A DNA stretch of 64,000 bases from positions 1 through 64,000 of the forward strand of contig NZ_LT593974.1 in assembly GCF_900086985.1 (NCBI RefSeq), given 5' to 3'. The stretch comes from Halomonas sp. HL-93 (GTDB lineage Bacteria; Pseudomonadota; Gammaproteobacteria; Pseudomonadales; Halomonadaceae). The position numbers and the translations under genes were made by a program. Position 1 is the stretch's first letter, and every line of letters starts with the position of its first letter. Below, piece after piece: positions 55,377 through 64,000 of the stretch. The notes under the pieces are model-generated. The model saw nothing but the letters and a program-made list of their open reading frames with translations. It had not been told where the DNA came from and searched no databases.

Positions 55377-56174
55377 ATGCTTGAACGTCTTTTAGTGACC
55401 GGCGCGGCAGGTGGTTTAGGTAGCAGCTTGCGTCCCCATCTGGCAACGCTAGCCAAACGGGTAAGGCTTTCAGATATTGCAGATTTGGGCACCGCCGATG
55501 CGCATGAAGAAGTCGTGCAGGCTGATTTATCTGACCCCCAGGCAGTAAATGCATTGGTAGAAGGCTGCGATGGGATTATTCACTTAGGCGGTATGTCGGT
55601 AGAGAGCCCCTGGGAGGCCATTCTCAGCGCCAATATTATGGGCACCTACCATCTCTACGAGGCAGCCAGAAAGCAGGGCAAGCCCCGCATCGTGTTTGCC
55701 AGTTCGAACCATGCTATCGGCTTTTATCCACGCACCACGCGAATTGATACCGACGTCGCGCACCGGCCTGACTCTCTCTACGGCGTCTCCAAGTGTTTTG
55801 GCGAAGACCTGGCCAGCCTGTATTTCCACAAGTTCAATATTGAGACGCTAAGTGTACGCATTGGCTCATGTTTCCCTGAACCAGCCGACGCGCGAATGAT
55901 GGCCACCTGGATGAGCGTCGAGGACTTTATGAGCTTGCTTGAACGCGCTTTTGTCGCGCCCAAGCTTGGCAATACAGTGATCTATGGTGCTTCCCATAAC
56001 CGAGAGTCCTGGTGGGATAATGGTAAGGTCGCCTTTCTCGGTTGGGCGCCTAAGGACAGCTCCGAGCCCTGGCGTGACAAGATCAACCAACAGCCTGCTC
56101 AGGATCCGGATGATCCGGCGGTTGTGTATCAGGGCGGCAAGTTCGTCGCTGCTGGCCACCCTGATGATGCCTGA
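55377..56174 (+). CDS. udh: Uronate dehydrogenase
   Basis: A 265-residue short-chain/extended SDR enzyme oxidising galacturonate or glucuronate with NAD to the aldarolactone. Rossmann motif GAAGGLG at 9-15, GIIHLGGMSVESPWE, FASSNHAIGFYPR with the catalytic Ser, and YGVSK with Tyr135 and Lys139. SCFPEPADARMMATWMS closely fits the Agrobacterium Udh. AAGGAG precedes the ATG. This enzyme supplies the lactone used by Gli and Gci, completing the oxidative uronate route. Confidence 0.93.
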   Translation: MLERLLVTGAAGGLGSSLRPHLATLAKRVRLSDIADLGTADAHEEVVQADLSDPQAVNALVEGCDGIIHLGGMSVESPWEAILSANIMGTYHLYEAARKQGKPRIVFASSNHAIGFYPRTTRIDTDVAHRPDSLYGVSKCFGEDLASLYFHKFNIETLSVRIGSCFPEPADARMMATWMSVEDFMSLLERAFVAPKLGNTVIYGASHNRESWWDNGKVAFLGWAPKDSSEPWRDKINQQPAQDPDDPAVVYQGGKFVAAGHPDDA

Positions 56175-56204
56175 AAATAGCGGGAAACTAGGCTAGGAGT
56201 GGAT

Positions 56205-56496
56205 ATGCAAAAAATGGCGAAACTCTCGCTCGATGAGGCCTGGGCCTTGAGCGTCAGCCTTCTTGAGGGTCATGGGTTTGCGGCTGTTCACGCATAGGCG
56301 ATTGCCCGCCGCGTGATGGCCGCACAGCGCGACGATTGCCACTCGCATGGTTTATACCGGCTTATCGAGCAAGGGGGCTCGCCTGCCGTCTCAGCGTCGT
56401 CACGAAGCAAGGCGTCGTAGCCAGCTTGAAGGCGTTGAAATTCCGGCTGAGCTACATGAAGCATTGACAAAGCTGCTTAACGCGGTGGCTCAATAG
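56205..56496 (+). pseudogene. Remnant of an Ldh2/MdhG-type NAD(P)-dependent oxidoreductase
   Basis: A GGAG site and ATG open a frame reading SLDEAWALSVSLLEGHGF then, after an in-frame TAG at 56295-56297, IARRVMAAQRDDCHSHGLYRL, the N-terminus of the malate/L-lactate dehydrogenase (Ldh2) family. The +1-shifted frame from about 56370 reads GARLPSQRRHEARRRS then EGVEIPAELHEALTKLL and stops at 56494-56496, the family's C-terminus. The roughly 250 residues between are gone, so this is an internal deletion plus a nonsense codon. Family members act on 2-hydroxy acids or cyclic imino acids. Confidence 0.85.
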
Positions 56497-56619
56497 CCTC
56501 GCTGATAAAGAAAACGGCTAGGCTTACAGACGAACAGCCTTCAGCCAGCTCAACAACTTATCTACGTTATTGGCAGGGTACTAGGTACCGTGCGGATAAT
56601 TTGGCAAAAGGGGATCATC

Positions 56620-57369
56620 ATGTCGACGGACCTAGCAAGCTTTAACGTCCACAAAGTCGCCAAGCAGGGTAGTCTTTCTACCCATGTCGCCGACCAGCTT
56701 GAATCGCTGATTGTGCAGGGCGATATCCCGGTGGGTGAAAAGCTGCCCACCGAGAACCGCTTGTGCGACTCATTTGGCGTTAGCCGCACGGTCATTCGCG
56801 AGGCGATCACCCATTTGAAGTCGCTGGGGATGGTGGAAACCCGCCGTGGCGTAGGTACCACCGTACTGCGCGCAACTGCGATTGAGGCGCGCCCCGCCGA
56901 GCGTATCAACCCCACCACGGTGGCCGATATTCTCCACGTGTTGGAACTGCGCCTAGCCATGGAGCCCGCGGCGGCAGAGCTTGCCGCGCTGCGCTATGAC
57001 GATAACGACGAGAAACGTCTGAAGCAGACCCATGTGGCTTTCATCGACGCCCACGCGGCGAAGTCCCAAGCGCGGGTGGAAGACTTTGAGTTTCACCATG
57101 CCATCGCCAAAGCCACCAAAAATCCCATCTTCGATACTTTTTACGAGCAGCTTAGCCAGAGCGTGATCCCCCGCGCCAAGCTGCTGAGTATCGATATTAA
57201 TCCGCAGGCCGCGGAGCGCTATCTGGAGCGCGTTCACGAAGAGCATACCTTCATTCTTGAAGCGATCTTGTCTCGTGATCCTGACGCGGCCAAAGAAACC
57301 ATGTTTCAGCACCTTAATCGGGCACGGAACATGTACGCGCAATATCAGCCAACCAAAGGGAGTGAATGA
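56620..57369 (+). CDS. FadR-type GntR regulator, probable controller of the sugar-acid island
   Basis: A 249-residue repressor-type regulator. Winged helix at about 15-85 ([60 protein letters not shown]), then an FCD effector domain (about 95-235) with the conserved metal-site pattern ([36 protein letters not shown]). The ATG at 56620 has AAAGGGG upstream; a GTG at 56590 is less likely. Its stop overlaps the dehydrogenase start. The TTGT...ACAA palindromes before both kdgD copies are its best candidate operators (inference). Confidence 0.9.
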   Translation: MSTDLASFNVHKVAKQGSLSTHVADQLESLIVQGDIPVGEKLPTENRLCDSFGVSRTVIREAITHLKSLGMVETRRGVGTTVLRATAIEARPAERINPTTVADILHVLELRLAMEPAAAELAALRYDDNDEKRLKQTHVAFIDAHAAKSQARVEDFEFHHAIAKATKNPIFDTFYEQLSQSVIPRAKLLSIDINPQAAERYLERVHEEHTFILEAILSRDPDAAKETMFQHLNRARNMYAQYQPTKGSE

Positions 57370-58943
57370 TGACACTGCAAGGCACATCGCTGATTGGGCA
57401 GCAAGCAGTCAAAGGAAGCCGCGCGGTTATCCAAGCCGTGAACCCAGCCACAGGCGAGACACTGCCCCCTGAATACACCGGTCTCGGTCAAACGGAGGTG
57501 GAGCAGGCCTGCGCGCTGGCAGAGGAAGCCTTCGATAGTTACCGTGAGACCACACTAGACGCTCGCGCTACCTTCCTTGAGACCATTGCCAGCGAGATCG
57601 AAGCGTTGGGTAGTGAATTGGTCGAACGCGCCATGGCCGAAACCGGCCTGCCTCAAGCCCGTATCGAGGGCGAGCGCGGCCGCACCTGCGGCCAGTTGCG
57701 CCTGTTTGCCTCCGTGGTACGCGCGGGTGAGTGGCTGGACGTACGCATCGACCCGGCGCTGCCAGATCGCCAACCAATGCCGCGTGCCGATCTACGTCAG
57801 CGCCATATCGGCCTGGGGCCGGTAGCGGTGTTCGGTGCAAGCAACTTCCCGCTGGCCTTCTCGGTTGCCGGTGGCGATACCGCCTCGGCGCTCGCGGCGG
57901 GTTGTCCGGTGATTGTCAAAGGCCACTCGGCGCATCCGGGCACGTCCGAGCTGGTCGGCCATGCCATTCAAAAAGCGGTGAAAGCCTGCCAACTCCCCGA
58001 AGGCGTCTTTTCGCTGCTGTTTGGCGCGGGCAATGAGATTGGCCAGGCGCTGGTGGCCGACCCACGCATTCAGGCGGTCGGCTTTACCGGTTCGCGTAGC
58101 GGCGGAACCGCACTGATGAAAACCGCGCAAGCCCGCCCTCAGCCGATCCCCGTTTACGCTGAAATGAGCAGTATCAACCCGGTGTTCCTGCTCCCCGAAG
58201 CGCTTAAGGCACGAGGCAAAGCCCTGGGTGAAGCCTTTGTAGGCTCGTTGAACATGGGTGCCGGTCAGTTTTGTACCAACCCTGGGCTAGTGATCGCGGT
58301 CAAAGGCGCCTCGCTGGACGCCTTTATCGACGCCGCCCGCGATGCGGTAACGCAAAGCGGCGCGCAAACTATGCTGACACCAGGCATTCACCGTGCCTAC
58401 CAGCAAGGCGTTGAGGCCCTAAGCGGCGAAGGCAAGGTGCGCGAAATCGCCCGTGGCCAAAGCGGCGGTGACTATCAGTGCCAAACCGGCTTGTTTGCCA
58501 CCTCGGCGAGCGACTTCCTTGATTCAGAAGCGCTTCAAGCGGAAGTATTCGGCGCTAGCTCGCTGGTGATCGAGTGCAACGATGCAGCAGAAATGAAGCA
58601 GGTGGCCGAGCAGCTTGAGGGCCAACTGACCGTAACATTGCAGATGGACGATGCCGATATTGACGCGGCCAAAGCGCTGTTGCCTACCCTGGAGCGTAAG
58701 GCCGGGCGGATTCTCGCCAATGGCTGGCCAACGGGTGTTGAGGTGTGCCATGCCATGGTGCACGGCGGTCCGTACCCGTCTACCTCTGACAGCCGCACTA
58801 CCTCGGTGGGCAGTGCGGCGATTAAGCGCTTTTTGCGCCCGGTCTGCTATCAGTCGCTGCCAGCGGCGTTGCTGCCGGAGGCCCTGCAGGAAGACAACCC
58901 GCTTAAGGTCAGCCGCCTGGTGGACGGCAAACGCGAAGCCTAA
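57366..58943 (+). CDS. 2-oxoglutarate semialdehyde (2,5-dioxovalerate) dehydrogenase
   Basis: A 525-residue aldehyde dehydrogenase, the long form typical of the hexarate-linked type. [41 protein letters not shown] is diagnostic; catalytic Asn160, Glu266 ([11 protein letters not shown]) and Cys303 (GQFCTNPG) are present, and it ends with the [15 protein letters not shown] and FLRPVCYQ segments. It oxidises KdgD's product to 2-oxoglutarate with NAD(P). The start is ATG at 57366 or 57369, overlapping the regulator's stop, and a strong terminator follows. Confidence 0.94.
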   Translation: MMTLQGTSLIGQQAVKGSRAVIQAVNPATGETLPPEYTGLGQTEVEQACALAEEAFDSYRETTLDARATFLETIASEIEALGSELVERAMAETGLPQARIEGERGRTCGQLRLFASVVRAGEWLDVRIDPALPDRQPMPRADLRQRHIGLGPVAVFGASNFPLAFSVAGGDTASALAAGCPVIVKGHSAHPGTSELVGHAIQKAVKACQLPEGVFSLLFGAGNEIGQALVADPRIQAVGFTGSRSGGTALMKTAQARPQPIPVYAEMSSINPVFLLPEALKARGKALGEAFVGSLNMGAGQFCTNPGLVIAVKGASLDAFIDAARDAVTQSGAQTMLTPGIHRAYQQGVEALSGEGKVREIARGQSGGDYQCQTGLFATSASDFLDSEALQAEVFGASSLVIECNDAAEMKQVAEQLEGQLTVTLQMDDADIDAAKALLPTLERKAGRILANGWPTGVEVCHAMVHGGPYPSTSDSRTTSVGSAAIKRFLRPVCYQSLPAALLPEALQEDNPLKVSRLVDGKREA

Positions 58944-58993
58944 GCAAGCCCATGGCGCTATCTGAAAAGCGCCGTTAGATAAGTACTCAACTA

Positions 58994-59016
58994 AGCGGCC
59001 TGCGGGCCGCTTTTTA
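58994..59016 (+). terminator. Rho-independent terminator closing the sugar-acid island
   Basis: AGCGGCC (58994-59000), TGCG loop, GGCCGCT (59005-59011) and a T-run. It ends the regulator-dehydrogenase operon. Confidence 0.85.
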
Positions 59017-59094
59017 TTGCTTTTTTGTTTAATAGGTCAGGTAATGACAATAAATGGCATCTTAATGCGAGATAATTTTTTACCCGCTAAACTG

Positions 59095-59979
59095 TCACTG
59101 CGATAAAAGCCAGTCGCGAAATTTCATTAAAGGAGAAAAATCCCGTTTTTCGGGTGGGTATAATAAATAATAACAACGGCTGCTATTGAGGCTGCTGACT
59201 AATGGAATCGTCAATCTTCCCTCCTGGAGCTCTTCCTCTACCAAGCAACGCGCGACTAAGGCAATCCCAATACCGGCTGTCGCCGCCTGTATTAAATGGG
59301 TTGAGAACTCAAAGTGTGGCCCGAGACGCATGTAAGCGAGTGGTAAACGCTGAGCAGTAAACCATTGATGCCAAGCTTCTGACCTAACCGCAATCTGTAG
59401 CAACAAATGATGACTAACATCAATTGGTTGTTTAATAGGGTGTTTTGCAAGAAGGCTTGGGCTCGCGACGAGCACCATTTCTTCCTTGATTAATGAATGC
59501 GACACCAGCCCGGGCCAAGGCTCAGTGCCTACATTAATGGCAGCATCCATGCCTGATTCGGCAAGGTCGTACTCGCCTATGCGTGTGTGGATATGGAGCA
59601 TGATGCCTGGATGATGTTGGTAAAACATCGCTAGGCGGGGTAGCAACCAGCGCGAACCAAACGTTGGCAGTATGGCAAGGTTGAGTGAACTCACTCCCTT
59701 TCGGAAAGCGCTTACGCGGGCCGTGGCCCCGTTAATACGCGCTAATGCGGAAGCAATGTCATGTGCATACATCGACCCAACGTCTGTTAGCTGGATGCTC
59801 TTGCCTTGACGTTCAAATAGCCTCACCTCCAGCTGGTTTTCAAGTGCTTGAATTTGGCGGCTAATAGCACTTTGGGTCAGGTTGAGCTCACTCGCAGCCC
59901 GGGTAAAGCTTTGGTGCCGAGCGGCGGCATCGAAGGCCAGTAGCATCGACATAGAAGGAGAGAGTCGATGTATATTCAT
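59095..59979 (-). CDS. LysR-family regulator, GcvA-like
   Basis: A 294-residue LysR protein. The N-terminal LSPSMSMLLAFDAAARHQSFTRAASELNLTQSAISRQIQALE helix-turn-helix and the SRWLLPRLAMFYQHHPGIMLHI effector-domain segment place it near GcvA and related regulators. It is divergent from the FMN-dependent dehydrogenase gene and probably controls it. A perfect ATTCAT-N11-ATGAAT palindrome spans its start codon. Confidence 0.88.
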   Translation of the reverse strand: MNIHRLSPSMSMLLAFDAAARHQSFTRAASELNLTQSAISRQIQALENQLEVRLFERQGKSIQLTDVGSMYAHDIASALARINGATARVSAFRKGVSSLNLAILPTFGSRWLLPRLAMFYQHHPGIMLHIHTRIGEYDLAESGMDAAINVGTEPWPGLVSHSLIKEEMVLVASPSLLAKHPIKQPIDVSHHLLLQIAVRSEAWHQWFTAQRLPLAYMRLGPHFEFSTHLIQAATAGIGIALVARCLVEEELQEGRLTIPLVSSLNSSRCYYLLYPPEKRDFSPLMKFRDWLLSQ

Positions 59980-59996
59980 TCGGAAACCTCATGAAT
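59974..59996. promoter_or_regulatory. LysR-type palindrome over the regulator start
   Basis: ATTCAT (59974-59979), 11 bases, ATGAAT (59991-59996). It fits the T-N11-A LysR box and overlaps the regulator's own start codon, so autorepression is likely along with control of the divergent gene. Confidence 0.5.
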
Positions 59997-60078
59997 AGGC
60001 TGAATAATGGTTGATTGTTGGAGGGTGGGGTGCTCTTTAAAATGACGTCACATCATTTAAGCATGTCTGGGTGAAATA

Positions 60079-61308
60079 ATGGCGTCTTCAGCTCCAACAA
60101 GTAAAAAAGTAGCTCCTTGGCCCTCTTTTCTGGCCTCTAGGCGATTATCGCGTATTTATTGCCTTGATGATTTTGAGCCAGCCGCTAGACGACATTTGCC
60201 GCGGCCAATTTTCGGCTATATCTCAGGCGCGGCTGAAACAGAAGCTTCTTACCGCGATAATCGAGCCGTTTTCGAAGAATATGGATTTATGCACCGCGTA
60301 TTACGCGACGTAAGCAAGCGCGAGACATCAGTCACATTATTCGGAAAAACGTATTCAGCACCTTTTGGTATTGCGCCAATGGGCATTTCATCCTTGTCCG
60401 GTTATCGAGGTGATCTCGCCCAGGCTCAAGCGGCTGAGCAAGCGGGCATACCGATGATCTTAAGTGGGTCATCTTTAATTCGCCTGGAGGAAGTCGTAGA
60501 AGCCGCGCCTGATACATGGTTTCAAGCTTATTTGCCTGCCGAGGTGAGTGACATCAATCGTTTGGTTGATCGAGTCGCTCAGGCGGGCGTAAAAACATTA
60601 GTCATCACCGTAGACTCGGCGGTAGTGCCTAATCGTGAGAATAATCTTCGCACCGGCTTTAAAACGCCACTTAAACCGAATCTAAAACTCTTTTGGGATG
60701 GTGTGACACACCCGAGCTGGAGCCTAGGCACTTTTTTACGCACGTTGGCGTGTCACGGCATGCCCTACTTTGAAAACAATGCCGCCGAGCGTGGGTCCGC
60801 GATCTTATCCCGCAGTGCGGTACGTGACTTTTCTGGCCGAGAACACCTAAATTGGGAAACGTTGCGGAGTATCAGACGTCGATGGCAAGGGCAACTGGTA
60901 ATTAAAGGGTTGCTGCACCCCGAAGATGTTGCCCTGGCAAGGGATCTTGGTGCGGATGGCGTCATCCTCTCAAATCATGGGGGACGTCAGTTGGATGGGG
61001 CTATTTCGCCGATGCGTGCACTCCCAAAGGCCATGGAAGTCTCAGGCGATATGAGCGTGATGGTCGATAGTGGTTTTAGACGGGCGACGGACGTCATCAA
61101 GGCACTGGCACTTGGCGCCAAGTTTGTATTTATTGGACGACCCTTCAATTATGCGGCCTCGGTAGGCGGTGAAGCTGGGGTACAGCATGCCATCGGATTA
61201 TTAATGTCCGAATTACGGGCGGACATGGGAATGCTAGGCATTAATCAATTGCATGAGCTACATCCTTCAATGCTGGTGCATCTGACTCGGCCAACGTCTG
61301 ATAATTAG
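60079..61308 (+). CDS. FMN-dependent alpha-hydroxy-acid dehydrogenase, LldD-like
   Basis: A 409-residue TIM-barrel flavoenzyme of the lactate/glycolate oxidase family. IYCLDDFEPAARRHLPRPIFGYISGAAETEASYRDNRAVFEE at the N-terminus, PFGIAPMGISSLSGYRGDL, LVITVDSAVVPNRENNLRTGF, LVIKGLLHPEDVALARDLGADGVILSNHGGRQLDGA with the catalytic His, and VMVDSGFRRATDVIKALALGAKFVFIGRPF with the FMN phosphate site. It is longer at the N-terminus than L-lactate dehydrogenase, and the substrate is unknown. It is divergent from the LysR gene. Confidence 0.9.
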   Translation: MASSAPTSKKVAPWPSFLASRRLSRIYCLDDFEPAARRHLPRPIFGYISGAAETEASYRDNRAVFEEYGFMHRVLRDVSKRETSVTLFGKTYSAPFGIAPMGISSLSGYRGDLAQAQAAEQAGIPMILSGSSLIRLEEVVEAAPDTWFQAYLPAEVSDINRLVDRVAQAGVKTLVITVDSAVVPNRENNLRTGFKTPLKPNLKLFWDGVTHPSWSLGTFLRTLACHGMPYFENNAAERGSAILSRSAVRDFSGREHLNWETLRSIRRRWQGQLVIKGLLHPEDVALARDLGADGVILSNHGGRQLDGAISPMRALPKAMEVSGDMSVMVDSGFRRATDVIKALALGAKFVFIGRPFNYAASVGGEAGVQHAIGLLMSELRADMGMLGINQLHELHPSMLVHLTRPTSDN

Positions 61309-61430
61309 TACCTGCCTGTGGCGAGTTTGGTCGCTGTAACATAGAGCCCGGTTACTTTGATCACTGCCGTATTGCGTTATGGGGATTTGCCACGCAAGCT
61401 GCGGTGAACGTGCCCTTCAAGGAGACCCCA

Positions 61431-62033
61431 ATGCAGCTCTACCTGAACGCGACGTCGCCCTACGCCCGTGTAGCTAGGATTTGCCTGTATGAAAAGCAGT
61501 TGATCGAGCGCACCGAACTTTGCTGGTGCGACCCCTGGGCGTCGGATAGCGATCTGTTACAAATTACCCCGCTTAGCCGTATCCCCACGCTGGTGACCGA
61601 TGAGGGCGAGGTGCTCACCGAGTCGCTGCTAATAGCGCTTTACCTAGACGCCCAAGGCGAGGGTGAATCTCTGCTGCCGCAAGCGGCTCTCGCGGAAACC
61701 CTGGCGTTCGCCGGGCTAGGACACGGCTTAATGGAGGCGGCGTTCAACGTGGTCATTGGCCGCAAGCACGGCGGCCATGAAGTCGATACAACGCTATTGG
61801 GCAGCCGTCGCTTAAAAGCCATTGAGCGCACGTTGGTCACCCTGAATGCGCACCCCAGCGTGCTGGCGGGTAATGCCGAGCGCACCCTGGGGGCGATTGT
61901 GGTGGCTGTGGCGCTGGCTTACATTAGCTTTCGCTTACCGGCCTTTGATTGGCAAAACCGCTTTCCGACGCTGCATGCCTGGCAGAGCCAGGTAGTGGAG
62001 AGCGAAAGCTTTGCGCTCACGGCGTTTGAATAG
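61431..62033 (+). CDS. Glutathione S-transferase family protein
   Basis: A 200-residue protein with an N-terminal thioredoxin-like GST domain (MQLYLNATSPYARVARICLYEK, then LSRIPTLVTDEGEVLTESLLIALYLD, which includes the cis-Pro and the Glu-Ser that bind glutathione) and a helical C-terminal domain. AAGGAG precedes the ATG at 61431. Substrate and role are unknown; it converges on trmB with six bases between stops. Confidence 0.88.
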   Translation: MQLYLNATSPYARVARICLYEKQLIERTELCWCDPWASDSDLLQITPLSRIPTLVTDEGEVLTESLLIALYLDAQGEGESLLPQAALAETLAFAGLGHGLMEAAFNVVIGRKHGGHEVDTTLLGSRRLKAIERTLVTLNAHPSVLAGNAERTLGAIVVAVALAYISFRLPAFDWQNRFPTLHAWQSQVVESESFALTAFE

Positions 62034-62039
62034 CTCGAA

Positions 62040-62783
62040 TTAGTGGCAGCGCTGGTAAATCAAATCCCACACCCCGTGACCGAGCTTTTCGCCGCGCGCT
62101 TCAAACTTGGTGAGCGGTCGAAACTCCGGGCGCGGCACATAAGGTGCCGTGTCAGCGCTGGCGGTATTCTCATAGCCGGGGGCGGCGTCCATCACCTCGG
62201 CCATCCACTCGGCATAAGCCTCCCAGTCGGTGGCCATGTGCAGGGTGCCGCCAGGCTTTAGGCGCGTGCGGATAAGCTCGACAAAGGCCGGCTGCACGAT
62301 GCGCCGTTTATGGTGTTTTTTCTTCGGCCAGGGGTCGGGGAAAAACAGCTGTAGCGTGGTCAGCGAGCCCTCTGGCAGGCACTGTTCGAGCACCGCCAGG
62401 GCATCTTCACGGTAGACGCGCAGGTTGTTGAGGCCGCGCTTATCCGCTTCATCCAGCAGCTTGCCCACGCCTGGGGCGTGTACTTCAATGCCGATAAAGT
62501 CGGTTTCCGGGTGGGTTTCTGCCTGCTCAATCAGCGAATTACCCATGCCAAAGCCAATTTCCACCACGCGGTGCGCTTGGCGGCCAAAGAGCGCGTCTAA
62601 GTCCTGGCGGCCGTCGGCAAGGGTAAGACCAAAACGTGGCCAAACGTCTTCTAATCCACGGTTTTGAGCCTGGGTCATACGACCAGCGCGGATAACGTAG
62701 CTTTTAATACCGCGGCGGTGCAGCGGTGCATCCGCGCCTTCCGGACCGGTGGTGGGAGCACCGCTATTATGTGATTCCGTCAT
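62040..62783 (-). CDS. trmB: tRNA (guanine-N7-)-methyltransferase
   Basis: A 247-residue SAM-dependent methyltransferase that makes m7G46 in t[38 protein letters not shown] forms the SAM site, [26 protein letters not shown] is the TrmB hallmark, and [11 protein letters not shown] follows. The family's TxFExRG end is seen as [17 protein letters not shown]. It is downstream of thiS-thiG with a 17-base gap, an order also found in Pseudomonas. Confidence 0.96.
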   Translation of the reverse strand: MTESHNSGAPTTGPEGADAPLHRRGIKSYVIRAGRMTQAQNRGLEDVWPRFGLTLADGRQDLDALFGRQAHRVVEIGFGMGNSLIEQAETHPETDFIGIEVHAPGVGKLLDEADKRGLNNLRVYREDALAVLEQCLPEGSLTTLQLFFPDPWPKKKHHKRRIVQPAFVELIRTRLKPGGTLHMATDWEAYAEWMAEVMDAAPGYENTASADTAPYVPRPEFRPLTKFEARGEKLGHGVWDLIYQRCH

Positions 62784-62800
62784 GGTGTCTCGACAATCAG

Positions 62801-63595
62801 TTAACCGTTAATACGGCCAGCAAAAGGGGTAGAGGGGTCGGCCGATTGGCGGCGCGGCATGCGGCCCGCCAAGAAGGCATCGCGGCCGGCTTCCACCGCA
62901 AGCTTCATGGCGTTGGCCATGCGCAACGGGTCACGGGCATGGGCAATCGCGCTGTTCAGTAATACGCCGTCGCAGCCCAGCTCCATCGCCATGGCCGCGT
63001 CTGAGGCGGTACCAATGCCGGCATCTACCAGCACCGGCACGCGGCTTTGTTCAACGATCAAGCTGACGTTGTGCGGGTTTTGAATACCGTGGCCTGAACC
63101 AATCAGCGAGCCCAGCGGCATGATGGCGCAGCAACCCATGGCTTCCAGCTCGCGTGCCACAATGGGGTCGTCGCTGGTGTAGACCATGACGTCAAAGCCG
63201 TCAGCGAGCAGCGTTTCGGCGGCCTTGAGCGTTTCGACCACATTGGGGTAGAGCGTGGCTTCGTCACCCAGTACTTCCAGCTTGACCAGATTATGGCCGT
63301 CAAGCAGCTCGCGGGCCAACCGGCAGGTGCGAACGGCGTCTTTGGCGGTGTAGCAGCCTGCGGTGTTGGGCAGCAGGGTATAGCGCTTGGGCGAGACCAC
63401 ATCCAACAGGTTGGGCGCCTCTGCATCCTGGCCCAGGTTGGTGCGGCGCACCGCAAAGGTGACGATCTCAGCGCCGCTTTGGGCAATGGCTGCGCCGGTT
63501 TCGTCGAAGTCTTTGTACTTGCCGGTGCCGACCAGCAGGCGAGAGCTGAAGTCGCGTCCGGCGATGGTGAACGGGGTGTCGGTTAGCTGGGTCAT
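62801..63595 (-). CDS. thiG: Thiazole synthase
   Basis: A 264-residue TIM-barrel enzyme that forms the thiazole phosphate of thiamine from deoxyxylulose phosphate, dehydroglycine and ThiS thiocarboxylate. Seen: [13 protein letters not shown], the Lys of [15 protein letters not shown], and [37 protein letters not shown]. The ATG at 63595 follows GAGGAAATACC; 63619 is an in-frame alternative. Ten bases separate it from thiS. Confidence 0.96.
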   Translation of the reverse strand: MTQLTDTPFTIAGRDFSSRLLVGTGKYKDFDETGAAIAQSGAEIVTFAVRRTNLGQDAEAPNLLDVVSPKRYTLLPNTAGCYTAKDAVRTCRLARELLDGHNLVKLEVLGDEATLYPNVVETLKAAETLLADGFDVMVYTSDDPIVARELEAMGCCAIMPLGSLIGSGHGIQNPHNVSLIVEQSRVPVLVDAGIGTASDAAMAMELGCDGVLLNSAIAHARDPLRMANAMKLAVEAGRDAFLAGRMPRRQSADPSTPFAGRING

Positions 63596-63605
63596 GGTAT
63601 TTCCT

Positions 63606-63827
63606 CTATCCGCCGCCAATGGCGTGGACGACTTCTATTTGATCGCCATCGGCCAAACGGGTGTCGGCAAGCTGGCTTTTGGGCACAATTTCTTCGTTGA
63701 TTTCCACGGCGATACGGCGCCCGCTTAGGCCTAGTTGTTCCACTAGGTCAGCGGCCGTCGCACCCGCAAGAAGGGAGTGCGGGTCACCGTTGAGCGTGAG
63801 CTGTATCAACTCATTAGGGGTAGACAT
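63606..63827 (-). CDS. thiS: Sulfur carrier protein ThiS
   Basis: About 73 residues with the beta-grasp fold of the ubiquitin-like carriers, ending in the required GG (VVHAIGGG) that is adenylated and thiocarboxylated. [12 protein letters not shown] and [31 protein letters not shown] are typical. The start is uncertain: ATGs at 63827, 63845 and 63857 are in frame and none has a strong ribosome site. No TPP riboswitch is seen upstream. Confidence 0.9.
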   Translation of the reverse strand: MSTPNELIQLTLNGDPHSLLAGATAADLVEQLGLSGRRIAVEINEEIVPKSQLADTRLADGDQIEVVHAIGGG

Positions 63828-63967
63828 AAACTGGGCGCGTCCCATTGTGTGCAACAAAACGTGTGGGCTAAACGTCCTCTATTGTAGCGGTTTCGAGCCG
63901 CTCAAGGTATGTGGCAAGGTTAAACAGTGCAGCAAAATTGCCCAGAAAGTGCAGAAAGGAGACAGAC

Positions 63968-64000
63968 GTGCAGCAGGCAGATAAAGCGTGGTGGTGTGGC
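63968..64000 (+). CDS. Possible 5' end of a gene running off the window
   Basis: AAGGAG lies six bases before a GTG at 63968, and 11 codons (MQQADKAWWCG) are open to the window end. In Pseudomonas a peptidoglycan transglycosylase gene (mtgA) lies near thiS, so that is a guess only; too little is visible to identify it. The frame is open but no family match can be made. Confidence 0.35.
   Translation, partial: MQQADKAWWCG

Noticed and set aside
1-64000. CRISPR arrays, tRNA or rRNA genes, phage modules
   Set aside because: No regularly spaced repeats, no tRNA-like cloverleaf sequence and no phage structural genes were seen on reading both strands; a tool search would be needed to exclude a divergent tRNA.

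Overview
The window looks like a chromosome segment from a moderately halophilic gammaproteobacterium of the Halomonas/Vreelandella group. Supporting this are a close match in sequence and gene order to the Halomonas elongata ectoine uptake system teaABCD, an ectoine hydroxylase gene (ectD), several TRAP-type transporters, and gammaproteobacterial gene order around hemCDXY, argH-lysA-dapF-xerC and yihA-cytochrome c4-dsbA. These identifications come from recalled family knowledge; no database search was run.

Layout. 0-3.5 kb: two tandem BenE-type transporters (the first cut by the window edge), a BenM/CatM-like LysR regulator and a UspA protein. 3.7-17.7 kb: core genes, namely mscL; hemC-hemD-hemX-hemY on the minus strand; a LOV-GGDEF-EAL signalling protein; argH-lptM-lysA-dapF-DUF484-xerC-HAD phosphatase; and yihA (engB) facing them. 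17.9-29.2 kb: cytochrome c4, dsbA, an EEP-family hydrolase, a TRAP operon with a TakP-like binding protein, thiD, a double UspA protein, a chalcone-isomerase-like exported protein with an odd repeat-encoded N-terminus, dtd, an ABC-F ATPase and a TIGR02444 protein. 29.4-38 kb: the osmoadaptation block teaABCD, then an FKBP isomerase, a PHB-depolymerase-like esterase, a SCO1 protein, an AEC permease, a candidate Fur-controlled small RNA and ectD.

38.2-59 kb is an accessory sugar-acid island. Two tripartite transporters (TctCBA and a TRAP PQM set) can bring in hexarates or uronates. Udh oxidises uronates to aldarolactones; Gli and Gci process the galactarolactone to keto-deoxy-galactarate; GarD and two GudD paralogues dehydrate galactarate and glucarate; KdgD (two nearly identical copies 11.1 kb apart) yields 2-oxoglutarate semialdehyde; a type-III-like semialdehyde dehydrogenase finishes to 2-oxoglutarate. 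A FadR-type GntR regulator lies in the island, and matching palindromes precede both kdgD copies. A complete IS66-family element with an exact 8-bp target duplication sits between the two halves, and a decayed Ldh2-family gene lies next to the regulator. 59-64 kb: a LysR/FMN-dependent 2-hydroxyacid dehydrogenase divergent pair, a GST, and trmB-thiG-thiS on the minus strand.

A recurring theme is a strong stem-loop beside the binding-protein gene of each of the four tripartite transporters. I found no CRISPR array, tRNA, rRNA or clear phage genes. The strongest candidates for something undescribed are the Fur-controlled small RNA at about 36.56-36.68 kb and the duplicated kdgD regulatory region.
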